Source of the DNA: Echinometra lucunter
Lineage: Eukaryota > Echinodermata > Echinoidea > Camarodonta > Echinometridae
Assembly: GCA_029962745.1 (NCBI GenBank)
Contig: CM057152.1
Location: forward strand, 20,221,324-20,285,323
Direction: 5' to 3'
Length of the DNA stretch: 64,000 nt
Shown here piece after piece: positions 48,023 through 60,071 of this stretch. Numbering within the stretch: the first letter of the stretch is position 1; each line of letters begins with the position of its first letter. The notes below the pieces were generated by a model. It searched no databases and had not been told where the DNA came from. It saw only the letters and a list, made by a program, of their open reading frames with translations. The position numbers and the translations under genes are program-made.

Positions 48023-48606
48023 GTGTACATGTATTAATGATCAATAATTGAAAAGAAATATTTTGAGATGATTTTTTAAAGGATATGCGGTATTTGAAAA
48101 GCATTTTACTTTTTTCTTCCTGCTCGGTTAGTGAAGCACTTATATGAAACTAACCACAGAATATAAAGCGAAAGGTATGGATGCAAAGATACATAACTGA
48201 CACACACTTGCCAAAGCAGGTGCACCGTAGCGAAAGCAGGAAACTGAAATGTTGGCGGGGTAACATCGCGTTGATTACAAATCCTTCCCGGTACGCGACG
48301 GAGGAAAACAAGGGTTAACGATATTGATACAGATACTACCATTTTTACCGAGTTGTTGGGGGTGAACCTTTAACATTTCATGGCATCTCCCTTGCCGGAT
48401 GCCCGAGGATGGTGTATTATCATCGGGTCATCTTTATTTTCTGTCCCTCCGGTGCCGTATAGTTTGAATGTCACATGATTGCGCAGTCGTTATTACATTT
48501 CAAAATTAATGATAGTTGCTGTCGGGATTTTGTAGTGGGAGAAGTCGAGATGTGTAATAATTTGTAAATGTCATTTTGTCCCTATCTATCTTTTTTCTAT
48601 CCTTTC

Positions 48607-48610
<4 letters not shown>

Positions 48611-48648
<38 letters not shown>
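48611..48648 (+). repeat. (TC)n microsatellite
   Basis: Pure TC run. Confidence 0.95.
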
Positions 48649-48650
<2 letters not shown>

Positions 48651-49245
48651 CTACCTATCTCTGTAACCCACACTATTTATCTACCCATGTAATATAGATC
48701 TCTATCTTTCTTTCACTCGCTCAGTCTCTGGCACATAGACTCATTCGCTTGCTATACCTTAAGGCTCCTTTTGTTTCAGTTCCTTTCTGTCGGTAAAACA
48801 TGCTCCTGTCATTCTAGTCGAAGCGTATTTGGGGGTCATTCACACTGCCTTTGCTTTAAGACGATGATAATCATGTATAAAACTCCAATTCAAAATATCG
48901 ATCAAATTCATACAGGCTTGTCCTGCAGCTAATTTTTTGCGTGCTGCTTTTGAGCAGCAAAACATATTATCTGACAGAAATACACTAAAATACTTCCGTT
49001 AGCCATGGCCCTAAAAATCGTTCGGAATAAGAATTAGTATGTTCATATCTTCAGAAGACGAGTAAAAAAGAAAGAAAAGTTCAGGCCACCGTTCACCCGA
49101 AATCTGATATGGCCGCCATTACCCTACGCAAACAGAATAAAGAGGGTGCGCGACCATAGGAGGCAAGCCACTGCAAATAAAGCCACACAAAAGTGTGTCT
49201 TATCCACAGTCGCGTTTCCTAAGAGATGGGTGTCTCTCGGGATGG

Positions 49246-49248
<3 letters not shown>

Positions 49249-49281
<33 letters not shown>
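49249..49281 (+). repeat. (GA)n microsatellite
   Basis: Pure GA run. Confidence 0.95.
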
Positions 49282-49285
<4 letters not shown>

Positions 49286-51949
49286 AGATGAAGAAGGCGG
49301 GAGAGGGAGAGAGAAAGATACACGGTTGGGGATTAAAATGTGTCAGAGATGGTTCCAAATGGGAATGTTTTTAGATGATGGGTAAAGAAAAAAGCTAGTC
49401 ATTTGAAAGGGGATTTGAAGTCACAGTGTGGTATTATTGATTCTTTTAAAATATTATAATTTTATATGTTGTTATAAAAGCCATATCATGGATACGGAGA
49501 GCAGTGAGATAATGTAAGATATGCTAAGGATTAAGAACACGATCACAGGGACAGTATGAAGTATACAGTAATTTTTTAAAAAAATCTAATGTTAATGATA
49601 GAGTTGAGTAATAAATACTTATTTGAATACAAAGTGTTTACAATTGATGGTTATTATAAAATAATAAAGGTTATACAATGAACTGGAGCAATCTTGAAGC
49701 TTCCAAGGAAAATATTAAAAAAAAACAACAGCAACAACAATCTCCCCTCCCCCCCCCAAAAAAAAAAAAACAAAAAAAAAAAAACATGAAGGGAATACCA
49801 CTGGAGTAACTGGTAATATGATATGATAGCAGAAAATTGAAGTTGGTATCCAGAAGGCAGTAAAAGTTTGGGAAGGAGAACCTTAAAATTTTTATCACTT
49901 GGTCCAAGATCGTCCATCCACGAAGATGCGTGTTGTATCATGGTGTGTATTTTGGTACTAAGCCTTTATTAATTCCGGTATCGTTTATTATTTGGAGCTC
50001 TCTGTGTGTATATTGCTTCTCGAAAGAAAAGCAATCCCTTCGAAATGAATCTTTAAGGAATCATCCCTGGATAGGCTCATACTGTACATCAATCATTTGC
50101 ACGTGAACGCAACGCCACCATCGAGGTCACGTGATGTGAACTGGACAAATACAGAGAGTGAAGGAGAGAGACCTAGATATAGAGCTCATGAAGTATGCAA
50201 AGAAACGTGAGGGGAACCGGTGATGGAGAAAACAAAAGGGGTGATGAAGAAACTGGGTGAAGCAGGGAAAGTCGAGATGCACACTGATTTAAAAAAAAAA
50301 AACAAAAACAAGAATTTTGTTATAATTTGCTTTTTCAACAGAAAATGAAAATAGCATCCTAGAATCCGTAAAGTGTTGTTATCAGATCGACAAGCTGGCT
50401 ACGTTTCAAGGATGAAAGACATTCTTTATTTCCTCACCTTCCTTGCTTCTTCGTCCATACTCGCATCTCCCCCCCCCCCCCCTCCCTCCCCTCCCCCTTC
50501 TCTCTCTCCCTCTCTCTCTCTCTCTCGCCATGTTTCATTTCTTCATAGAAAATTTGTCGATGGAGGGGGGACTGCCCCATTGCCCCATCCTTCAGTGCAT
50601 CCATGTGCTTCGGTGCTGTATTCTATTTATCATTTACAGAAAAATGAAACAGACACGAAAAGAGCATTAAGAAATCAAATCATGACCACGAGCAAAGATT
50701 CTTTTAGCATGGACGTATTATGAATGGACAACCGACGGTCACAAGCCCTTTGAAGTACCAGTTCCGCCGCTGGATTTGATTTACAGAAGTACAATGATTG
50801 TCACCGCCTTCTGATCATGTGCAGCTTCATGGAAACAGGTGTTGGACAATAACGATTGCGTAAGCATGCTCGATCGTTGACAAAGAAGCAGTTCCCCTCA
50901 GTTTGGCTTTGTTCGGCTGGTGTACTCTTTCAAAATATGTTTTTGATTCATAATACTGCTGATAGGGAGCAGCAAACTTGAGAACGTGTTAATTTTTGTG
51001 ACATGAAATTCATTTCTACTTATTCGCACACTTTCGCAATTGCAGGAATCAATTAACGTAACGATGAATGTCTACCTCATAATACGTCCATGCTGATAAC
51101 AACAAATAACACATGAAAGCAACTTAACCTAAATATTCAAAGTCATCTGTTCGAACTTTGGAGCATTCAGACTGGATTGCATTTCCTTGATCTTCGATTT
51201 ATAGAGTAGTTTAGATGTCTTGAATTGCAGACTGATCTGCTATTTGTTTGTCGTCCATCTTATTAGTCGTCCCACTTTCCGTTGCGTGGGATTGTGTTTT
51301 TGAGCAATTTTCCTTCCCTGCATCTGGTAAGTTAATCCCCTCAAACATTGAAACCGAATAGAATCGTAGCCCTTTTAGGGATTCTCTTGAAAGCCTAGAT
51401 TAAGTCACTGCTTATTGATGAGAGATTAAAACAAGACGACGCAGTTGTTCAGTTAAAACATCAAAATGAATTCTCTTGTTTTTCCGGGGCAGTGGGTTCT
51501 TTACACTTTTTCTGTCCCTTAGCGTTTTACCATTATGATGTAGAATTTAGTTGCCTGTATAAGTAATAACAATGTATATACCGTCTTGTTTCCCTGTGCG
51601 CTTATTTTTTGTGGGGTCATTAATTTACTGAAATCGTAATCAACTGTTGCTAACATAGTTCCCCAAGCATCCTATAAAAGATTGCAGTATAGACTTTTGA
51701 ATTCACTGAATACACGTCCGCCTACAGTGCCGATATTTCGACTGGGTAAGAACAATTCAAATTGTCATGATTGTCGGCTAAGTTGAATGGAATCGAGGGA
51801 GTAGGTAAGAGAATATTCCTTTACCTAGCGGCGAATAAACTGAATTGCAAGGACCTTTTTCCAGAAGAGCTAAACATGGATTTATGTATGTATAATATAC
51901 ATGCATAAATCCGTGTTTATATGCGTGTGCGGGTGTGTGTGCCGTAGAG

Positions 51950-52085
51950 GTGCCATAGTCGAGTGGTTTGAGGCGCTTGACTGGAGACGCGAGGCTCCCG
52001 GGTTCGATCCCCGGCACGGCACTTATGCCCTTGAGCAAGCATTTTATCTACATTGCTGTTTTATCGTCTATCAAATAAAGTGGTG
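51950..52085 (+). mobile_element. tRNA-derived SINE
   Basis: The head (51950-52022) is tRNA-like. It starts GTGCCAT and ends ACGGCAC, which pair with one mismatch. Box A is TAGTCGAGTGG (51956-51966) and box B GTTCGATCC (52002-52010), both full consensus, with a CCGGG/CCCGG T-stem. It resembles Ser/Leu-type tRNAs in the D-arm, but the anticodon stem is poor. Downstream, CTTATGCCCTTGAGCAAGC and TTTATCTACATTGC match a conserved block I know from deuterostome SINEs. The 3' end, near AATAAAG at 52074, is approximate. Confidence 0.8.
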
Positions 52086-53837
52086 TGCTACATGTGCATA
52101 TTGATACCAAACGTTTGCATGTAGTTTTAAAAAGTGCGTGTGTGTAATGTGATAAAGAAAATATCCTGCTTAAAGCCGTAGGTCATGATTTCGTGGGGAA
52201 GCATCTGTCTGAAAGCTATAATAGATTCTGATATTGTGGGAGACAAAGATAATCAGCTGAATTACGTATGCTATGCATGTCTTCTTGTTTCCAAAGTGAA
52301 AAGCTATTACGCTATGCTTGCTGTATTTGTCAGCCAGAAGGCATTTCAGACAAATTACAAGATACTTTTGTTGATTTTATGGGAGTTTTTACGATGAACA
52401 TTAATATATTTAATATCGATATATCTAACTTTAAAATTACAATTAAGAATCGATGGTGTTTTCATTTTGTGTTTCCGATTTTCTTTTTTCTTTTTTTTTT
52501 TTACTTATTTTCCTTTTTTTTTTTACTTCATGTTTTACTGCATCTTATATTTTCATCTTGCGTCATCATAATTTTCTAGCCTCTACTCCTTGACTTCCTT
52601 TTGTTTTCATTTTGCTTTTCCAATCCTGACAAATTTCTTTTGTCTGGTGTTTGTTGAAGCATAATTGAGCAAAAATATGGTTAGCAATTCTGGAGCTCTG
52701 ATGCCCGAGGCATTTTCAGTTGAAGCCAAAATCAGACATCCATTTGATAAACTTTCCAGGCACCGTGTTGAAATAGATTTTCAGATGCGTTTATAAATGG
52801 GACTGTAAAATTATACAGTCTATTTTCGTCGCGCCCCGAACAATTCAACAACGTTTTTTTTTTGTGAAAATAGCCTGTGTAAGACGGAAATAACAATTCT
52901 GGGGTGTACAATCGCAAAATTGGTCCGCATTATCGTGGCCTACTAAAAGAAATTACAAATCGCCTGAAGTGAAAGTCCATGCATGCATAAAATGAATGAG
53001 TTGCCTTGTATGACTGCACAATTTCCTGTGTAAAATGAAGTTAAAACGTGTGATGGCCTTCTTTGTCTTTTTATTAATGTCACCGAATATAAGGCCTGTT
53101 AACAACAGACGAAATGTTTTGCATTAGAAAGAATTCAATATTAGCGACATCTTTTTGGAAACACAAAATACTTAGTAAGTAGATATTTCACTCTCCCTGA
53201 AATATGTGTAGGTACAAATTCTATCGTATCTAGGTTTAAGCTATTATTATATACCTTCTGATTATCAAAACGAGGGGGAGGAAAAAGCTGATTGTGAAGA
53301 GATCATCAACATTCAGTTAATCAGTATGTACGGACTCGTCCACGAACTTTGCACGTATATCTTTCCTTCGACGACAATTCCACTGGGACGTGTAGTCGTA
53401 TTACATCATGCTGTTCAGCTAATTGCACATAGATCAGTCCTTAACAGACAAGTTGCTTCCAAAGCTACAATATCAATTTCCGTATTTATATACACAGGTT
53501 GAACACAAAACAATTCCGTTTTTCTAACCACTATCTATTTCACATTTTCAAATGGTGATACTGGTGGTAAAGAAGGAGAAATTTTCGTCACAATTTATAT
53601 AGATGAACTTGTTTAAAACAATATATATATCATGTATTCTCCAATAAATCAGCGTCATTATTTTACACCTTTTTTTTTGGATATGAAATTACTTTGAAGA
53701 ATTAAATTCCTTTAAACAACATTGACAAACATTTTTCGTACAACCTTCAAGTTTATTCTAGAGTAATTCAGTCGTGCGTTCAAATTCTTCCTATCAGCGA
53801 ATGAATATGCAATGTCTTTTTATGAGTATCAAAGAAC
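52086..53837. other. non-coding, no supported gene
   Basis: AT-rich sequence with T tracts near 52490-52525; no exon-like segment. Confidence 0.6.
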
Positions 53838-53997
53838 AGGGCGCTATGTCATAAAAAGGTGCTATCATAGCAACTCCTGCTGGTAACTACAAAACCACAA
53901 ACAGTGAGAATTCTGCTTCCTGATTGGCTTTGTAATGAAAGTTGTCATTCCAGTAAGAGTTTACTATCATAACAGCTTTTTTATGAAATGGGGCCCA
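53838..53997 (-). mobile_element. MITE with TTTATGAAATGGGGCCC end
   Basis: About 160 bp bounded by GGGCGCTATGTCATAAA and TTTATGAAATGGGGCCC. On the minus strand it has AGCCAATCAGGAAGC centrally, a diverged form of the core seen at 7044-7195. Confidence 0.7.
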
Positions 53998-54307
53998 GAT
54001 GTTTAAACAAATAGGTATTTGACAACTTTGAACTAAAATAGCACTGTTTCTTGAGACCCGTATTTAGTATAAAAATTTATATTTCTTTGCTTCTTTTACA
54101 ACAAATCGCAAGTGCAGTTTCATAGAAAGAAGGTGAAAAATATTGAGATGACTGAGTGAATGTGTTAAGTTTGTGTATTTGTTTGTGTTTTTGTTTGTTT
54201 GTTTTTTGGTACATTCTATTGCTCCTGACAGTGCGAAATCATTTTGTTTTTCATTCAAACAGAAGAAAATACATGAGGCAACAACTCAAACTAGTTCATA
54301 CCACACA

Positions 54308-54677
54308 CATTGGCGTATATCCCCACACTTTTTAGAGAGGGGGGAGGATGGCGTGTACAAAATTAATATACTACCCCCCCCCCCCACACACACACACACA
54401 CACACTTTTCAAACAAGAAATGATATTTTGATCATTCAGTTATGGAAGTTTTGTTACATCTGTCATAAACGATGATTATGGTAGTAAAATTCCTATTTGA
54501 AATGCTATTAAAAACAGACACAGGATAAGAAGGTCCCAAGAGTATGTGTGTGGGTTTGTGAGGGGGTAGGTGGGGATGTGTGAGTATACTTGTGTGTGAG
54601 TTCGCGCAAGAAATTTCGGCAAAAGATTTCAATCAGCCCCCCCCCCCCCCCCCACTCGTTGAAACGGATTTACAGGT
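54308..54677 (+). mobile_element. hAT-like non-autonomous element (GGCGTAAATCC family), full length
   Basis: It starts CATTGGCGTATATCC and ends GGATTTACAGGT. Between are a C tract and (CA)n, GAAATGATATTTTGAT, CATAAACGATGATTATG, GTGTGTGAGTTCG and a 17-base C tract. Flanks TACCACACA (left) and TACCGACA (right) are a plausible damaged 8-bp duplication. Confidence 0.78.
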
Positions 54678-54939
54678 TACCGACATTCGATCTTGTAACT
54701 AATGACTTGTATGATGACATTACGCCGAATCTGAATCATTCTGAAATTATGTTAGGAAATGAAAAATCATCATAATGGCGAATTGGGAAACAGTCCTTAC
54801 CTTATACTGGGGTCAGCCTCAAAGGTATATTAGTTTGTTTGATGGAATACTTCTATTCAGTTCGATAAAGATAATAATTATAACTTTTAAAACATATCGG
54901 TCATGATTATTAACCTTCTCCCTCTCTCCCTCCCTCTCA

Positions 54940-54970
<31 letters not shown>

Positions 54971-57227
54971 GAAGCTCGATCTTATTCCAACCTCTCCTTA
55001 ATCCCCCCCCCCCTCTCTCTCTCTCTCTCTCATTTTAACATTCATGCACATACCGTAAATTTCTCTTTCTGATCGAATTCACGATAGTTGCTGTCTTGAC
55101 ACTAATAAAAAGGATATTCTTACCAATACACAAGGCTCGAAGATAGCCGTGGGCATTTCCTCTAAAAGTTAGGGCAAAGTGTGAAAGATAGGATGCTTTA
55201 CTCTCAGGAATTGCGCCATTATTATTGCCACTCTAGAGACAGAGTTTACGGCTTACCAACGCCTTGCCGCGTTTTCTGAACAGAAATTGTGATAGTTTTT
55301 GATTCCGGACTCTCTTTTGTGGAATTATGGCTGCTGATAGGGTCTCGATAGGAACATACAGGAAATAAATTTTGGCATTAAAGCTAAATTTGATTATCAC
55401 AAAGGTGATGCTAGAACCTTTTACATGCAATGGAGAGAGAACGAGAGCTGGTAACTACAACAAAACTTTTCAATAAATAAGACGAGCAATTGCAAAAACG
55501 ACACAATTTTTTGCCTCGCCCATAAAAACAAGGGTCAGTACTTTAAATCAAGCGACGCTTGAGAAAAATAGAAATTTGGGTTTAACAAAAAATGGTAGTC
55601 CTTGAAATGATGAATGTGTAAGTTTGCCGAAAATTGCTATAAGTGGTATTTCCAACTGCAATAATATAGGCCTACTTTACGACCTTTAGTCCCCGGATTG
55701 TTGATGATATTAATGTTGTTGTGGATGATAATGTTGTTGTTTATGTTTGTGTTTGTGTGTGGGGTTGTTGTTGGTGGTTTCAAAGGAGGAGAAGTATTAA
55801 GCTTTGAAACTTTGTCAAATGTCCGGCCGTGACAAGCCGATCATGCTCAGCATTTCTTTTGCGGAGTCTTGTCGTGTAGTGATCCATATTCAGTAATACT
55901 TCATGGAATTAAAAAAAAAACGGTCTGTAATACACCTACTGCAATGAAGTAGTAAAAAAAAATTATCGTCATTGTATTTGAATTTCAGACAAGTTGCAGG
56001 CGATGAACCGACTATATTCCGTCGTTCTCCTTCCGTTCTACCAGGGTTATCTGTGTATAGTACGAAACGAGAGATACCACTGCGCATGCTCGCGGGGGCT
56101 ACGGCACTACCCTGGGTTCGGCCGTGACATTGCATACAAACGGTACATATGGTCACGTGACCACCATCTTCCAAGGGACCACTTTTTATGAGTGGGTAGA
56201 TTCCGTATCAGTTGGTTCTTGTGGCGCAATTTAAGTTGCTTGATACTGAACCGCAAGTGGTGGTGAATGCGGAGTGTTTGATGAGTTTACTCTCTTTTAT
56301 AGTGGAACCGTATCTGTGCAGTTCAAACGTATGCTAGGTTCTTTTACACTAGAGGCAGATCCACCTTATGCAATTTTCGATTTTTGCTCTTTAAAGATGC
56401 ATTTAAGAGCCATGTTAGTTGCCTTTCCGTTTTCAAGCCAGCGTGCTATAGCACAAAAATCAAGGGGCTTCCTTTTGTAATAAAAACATGCGAAATGAGA
56501 TTTTCCCTCTTTCATGGACAGCAATTATGAACAACGTCAAAAGATTACATTGTCAGTGGCCATGCGGGGAGCTGCAAATAGCGGCACGATATGGTGGTAA
56601 TAAATCGAATTTGTTCTATTGCCCGGGGGTTCCATAAACCTTGAGGATGGTCATGATGGTAAAGTGGCGTGAGCTTCACCATCTCATTTCTGATGACATT
56701 TTGAGTTATTCGTAGGAGGATTTTTTTTTTTTTTTTTTTTTTTTTGTCTTTTCTCCTCATGATTATTCCTGGCGTGGTTAGGGGTGAGGTGGAAGAGGGA
56801 TGGTTAACTGATTCAGTAAGCCCTGGTAAGCGATAATGCAAATTGTACTGTGGGCGTGCGTGGTCTCATGTGCTCTCAAGAATGTAAATTGATGAGTGTG
56901 ACAAATTCTCAGATGTGAAATTGCAACATTTATCTGGCAAAAATAGAAGATGACATATTGAAACAGGGGCCACGAAACATTTTTATAGTAGGGAGCTGAC
57001 ACCCAAACAGGCGAGATCCAGGGGGCCGAGCCACCTGAACCCTTAAAGAAACATTTTTTTTTCAAACCTATGGGTTATTATAGGGTTTTTTGTTGTTGTT
57101 GTTATTTAAATCAATTCATTATTTTTCTCTAACTTTTTAACCAAAATTGTGGAATGGGGCTGCATCCCTCAGTCCCCAGCCCCCCCCCCCCCCAGCTTCC
57201 TTTACCCCTGTGAAATGTTTGCATGAT
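54678..57227. other. non-coding, no supported gene
   Basis: Contains C and CT tracts at 54940-54972 and 55002-55032, a GTT-rich stretch at 55710-55770, a T tract at 56719-56746 and a C tract at 57180-57194. The GC-richer patch at 56030-56175 is annotated separately. Confidence 0.5.
56081..56175. promoter_or_regulatory. promoter-like cluster (NRF1-like, palindromic E-box, YY1-like)
   Basis: TGCGCATGCTCGCGG begins at 56081. A perfect 12-bp palindrome GGTCACGTGACC (the USF/TFE-type E-box) is at 56151-56162, with CCATCTTCC (inverse GGAAGATGG) right after it. The surrounding 150 bp are CpG-rich against an AT-rich background. The minus-strand frame here lacks an ATG at its 5' end, so no gene is attached. 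Confidence 0.3.
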
Positions 57228-57228
57228 C

Positions 57229-57500
57229 TGGGGGTGTTTCATGAAGCTGTTCGTAAAGTTACGCATGACTTTGCGAACGACTGGAATATGCAGTGCCATA
57301 TGGGATACCCAAAGTCTTTTCCTGATGTTTTAATAAAGTGTGACTGCCTTTCCCACTGTTTCCCATTTATCTCAATCAAATTGTGGCAAAAAATATACTT
57401 CGCGATAAAAAATGTTTATAAACAATGCTAATATTAATCTATGTCTTCATATTTTACTTTTCACTGATACGATCTATGATGATTTATGAAACATCCCCTG
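57229..57500. mobile_element. MITE with GGGGTGTTTCATGAA ends
   Basis: About 270 bp bounded by TGGGGGTGTTTCATGAAG and TTTATGAAACATCCCC. It is longer than the other members of this terminal style and lacks the CCAAT core. Confidence 0.65.
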
Positions 57501-58377
57501 GTCGCTGTTCCACGAGTCAATGACCGAAAACAGAAATGTCATATTTTAATAAAAACTGGGTGAATGTTATTTTTGTTTTAAATGAAAATCATCTTTCACT
57601 GTGTTTCACATAATTCTAAGCTATTGAATGTAGTGATTAAAAGCTACAATGTATAATTAAGTGATATGGGCTGGCCTTGATAGAGATATGACATATATTG
57701 CCCAAATTAGATCATATCCCCCGAGGCATGAGCCGAGGGTGATATGCAGGCCCCTGGGAACGGTTTTTTCACAGGGGGTGCTGAGCCCCAAAGCCACATA
57801 GGTTACCGCACCTTAAACAAGCAGTATTTCAGTATTCGGCAAACATGAAGGGGGGGGATGTAAGACCTAAATTTGCCGACAGTTATGCTGCATTCTAAGT
57901 CAAATCTAAGTACCCCCTCCCTCTCACACTCTTGGGGGGAGAGGGGAATGACGCTTCTTTCTAAATTATATGAACCACCTTAAATTTTGCGAGCGAGCGA
58001 ACCGAAAATATGGACTTCTTGAAACTTCTTGTTAAGAAAGATCGATGTGTCATTATTTGTCATCAACATACACATTGTGGGCCTATAAAATATCTGAAGT
58101 GGAGTGAGAGAGCCAAAAATAATCTTTCTTGTTATGAAAGAAGTGTTATTTGGTCATAAAAATGGGCCACTGTAGGCCAATTAGATATCTGAATGACATG
58201 ATCATCTTGCTGCCAAATATGACTTAATTCTAGCACCTTGCTAGTCCAGTTGTTGCTGTCTCGCAAAGCAACTCTTTTTTTATAAATATTACAAGCGACC
58301 GAGGGAAGCACACAGTCTTTTGATAATAGAAGTATTATTACGTCATCGAAATACACTTAACATGTTTGGAAAACTTC

Positions 58378-59416
58378 ATTCGGTCACCTCACTTGCTGGA
58401 TTTAAAAAAGAAATCTATTTATTATAATAATTATTATCATTATTATTATGATTTTGCTTTCCGAAACCATCCTGAATCTAAATATCATACGAGCCAGAGC
58501 CGCGAGCGAGGAAAAATATACACCTTTGTAGGTAGAAGTGACATTCGTCATAAAAATAAACTATGGGCCTATAAGATAATTAAGTTTGGTCACCTCACTT
58601 GCCGAATTTGTTTGCTTTCCCAACCATCCTGTATGCTGTATCTATCATACGAGCGAACGCAGCGATCGAGCAAAAATCACCTCTAACATTTTTGTAGTTA
58701 GAGGTGATAATTCGTCATCTTGCCGAATTTGTTTGCTTTACCAACCGGAAAATTATACACTTTTGTAGGTAGAGGTGATAATTCGTCATCAGAATAATAT
58801 CTAATTCGGTCACCTCGCTTGCTGAATTGGTTTGCTTCCCAACCATCCTGTAATATCTAAATATCATACAAGCGAGTGCAGCGATCGAGCGAAAAAAATA
58901 TACACTTTTCGTAGGTAGAAGGGATAATTCGTCATCAAAATACACTATGGGCCCATGAGATATCTAAAATCGGTCACCTCGCTTGCCTTTCCCTAACCAT
59001 CATGTATCTAAATATCATACGAGCGAGCGCAGCGAGCACCGGCGTAAATCCGTTTCGAGGAGTGGGGGTACTATTTTGCCGAAATTTCTAGCTCACACTC
59101 GAGTATGTAAACCCGCTCATTCGCCCACCCCCCCCCTCCCACACACACACACATACTATTTTTTAATTTTGCCAGCGAGCGAAGCGAGCGAGCCAAAAAT
59201 AACCAGTTCTTTTTTTGTGTGAAAAAAATACGTTTTAGACCTATAAATTGTATGAATGTATTTGGTCACCAAACTATATCTCGCTGATCCATGTTTGCTG
59301 TCTCAAACCACCCTGCTTCTAAGAGCGAGCGAAACGAGCAAGGAAAAACACGCTCTTTCGATGTGAGAGTATCATTTCGTCATCAAAATACGCCATAGCA
59401 TAGGCTGAAATAAAGT
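58378..59416 (+). repeat. diverged tandem modules inside the 2.4-kb element
   Basis: GGTCACC starts modules near 58381, 58589, 58809, 58973, 59264 and 59418, so spacing varies from about 155 to 290 bp. The longest interval contains the nested insertion. Each module carries a GAGCGAGCGCAGCGAGC-type word followed by an A-rich run, and a TTCGTCAT word. A partial module lies at 58720-58807. Confidence 0.8.
59037..59216 (-). mobile_element. hAT-like element fragment (GGCGTAAATCC family), inverted, nested
   Basis: It begins with CACCGGCGTAAATCC, the inverse of the right terminus of the copy at 19681-20065. It continues through GCCGAAATTTC, a C tract, (CA)n and GCGAGCGAAGCGAGCGAGCC in the expected inverted order. 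The opposite half is missing or has merged with host modules that share the GCGAGCGAGC word. Confidence 0.7.
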
Positions 59417-60071
59417 TGGTCACCTCAATTGCATGACTAATGGTCACAGGCCGTTATCTCCTGAAAATTCATCTATTTTAGGTCAACTTGCCGCTCGAAT
59501 CCTTGCAGTTATACAACTAACAATATGAAAAACGGAATAGCATAAACATTTGATAGGAAGACAAGAAAGGAAACTTGTTTCCTTTCTGAAGAATAGTAAT
59601 TTAACCGACATTGGTTAAGATACTGGAAATGCGAAGCGAGCGAGCGTTTCCAGGTTTTCCTTTATTTTCATGCCTCTTTTTCCTCTCGCTTTCCCTCTCT
59701 CTCTTACAATATTATTTTTTCTCTACTGCACAGCTAAGAGCACAAAGCCCAGCGCAATGTGCGCAGAATATAATCATTAGCGTTTCATATTTCAATCTAC
59801 TACTGCATAAAGAAATTTGTAATATAAAGAAGATGAAGATGGGATGGGAATATACTTATTCTGATGGGTGCTGTGTTACCCCTTATAAAATCAGGGGGTG
59901 CTGCAGCACTCCCACACAAATTAAGTCCTCTGGTGGGTGCTCCGCACCCCCTCAAAAATTCCCGGGGGTGCTGCAGCACCCCCAGCACTCCTGGCTCCCA
60001 GGGGCCTGGTGATATGAATGTAATGTGGGCAATAACTTTTATATAAAAAGTCATATCTCGGGGCCAGTCCC

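Larger units (their letters stand above)
48023..51944. other. non-coding, no supported gene
   Basis: Contains (TC)n 48611-48648, (GA)n 49249-49281, a C-then-A tract at 49748-49785, a C tract then CT repeats at 50469-50526, and a GTCACGTGA E-box near 50127. The 116-codon frame at 50373-50723 is dominated by Pro/Ser from these tracts. No exon candidate. Confidence 0.55.
57668..60071. mobile_element. 2.4-kb TIR element with internal repeat modules
   Basis: The left end starts GGGCTGGCCTTG and the right end, read inverted, GGGACTGGCCCCGAG. Both continue through AGATATGAC, a TTGCCCA block and GATATG to CAGGCCCCTGGGA (about 100 bp with gaps). GGGTGCTGCAGCACCCC palindromes lie near the right end. 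The middle (about 58010-59420) holds diverged modules that repeat GGTCACCTCRCTTGC, AACCATCCTGTAT, AAATATCATACGAGCGAGCG and TTCGTCATCAAAATACACTA. Frames are short, so it is non-autonomous. A GGCGTAAATCC element is embedded at 59037. Confidence 0.8.

Noticed and set aside
51950..52022. A functional tRNA gene
   Set aside because: The anticodon stem does not pair properly, the acceptor has a mismatch, and the conserved SINE block follows directly, so a tRNA-derived SINE fits better.
55890..56174. 94-codon minus-strand frame starting in the CpG-rich patch
   Set aside because: The first codon is TTG rather than ATG. The first in-frame ATG is internal and the tail is poly-Phe/Leu. The regulatory-motif reading is more economical.
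57668..60071. A CRISPR-like or satellite array at 58.4-59.4 kb
   Set aside because: Modules are diverged, irregularly spaced and lie within paired inverted ends; the organism is clearly eukaryotic.
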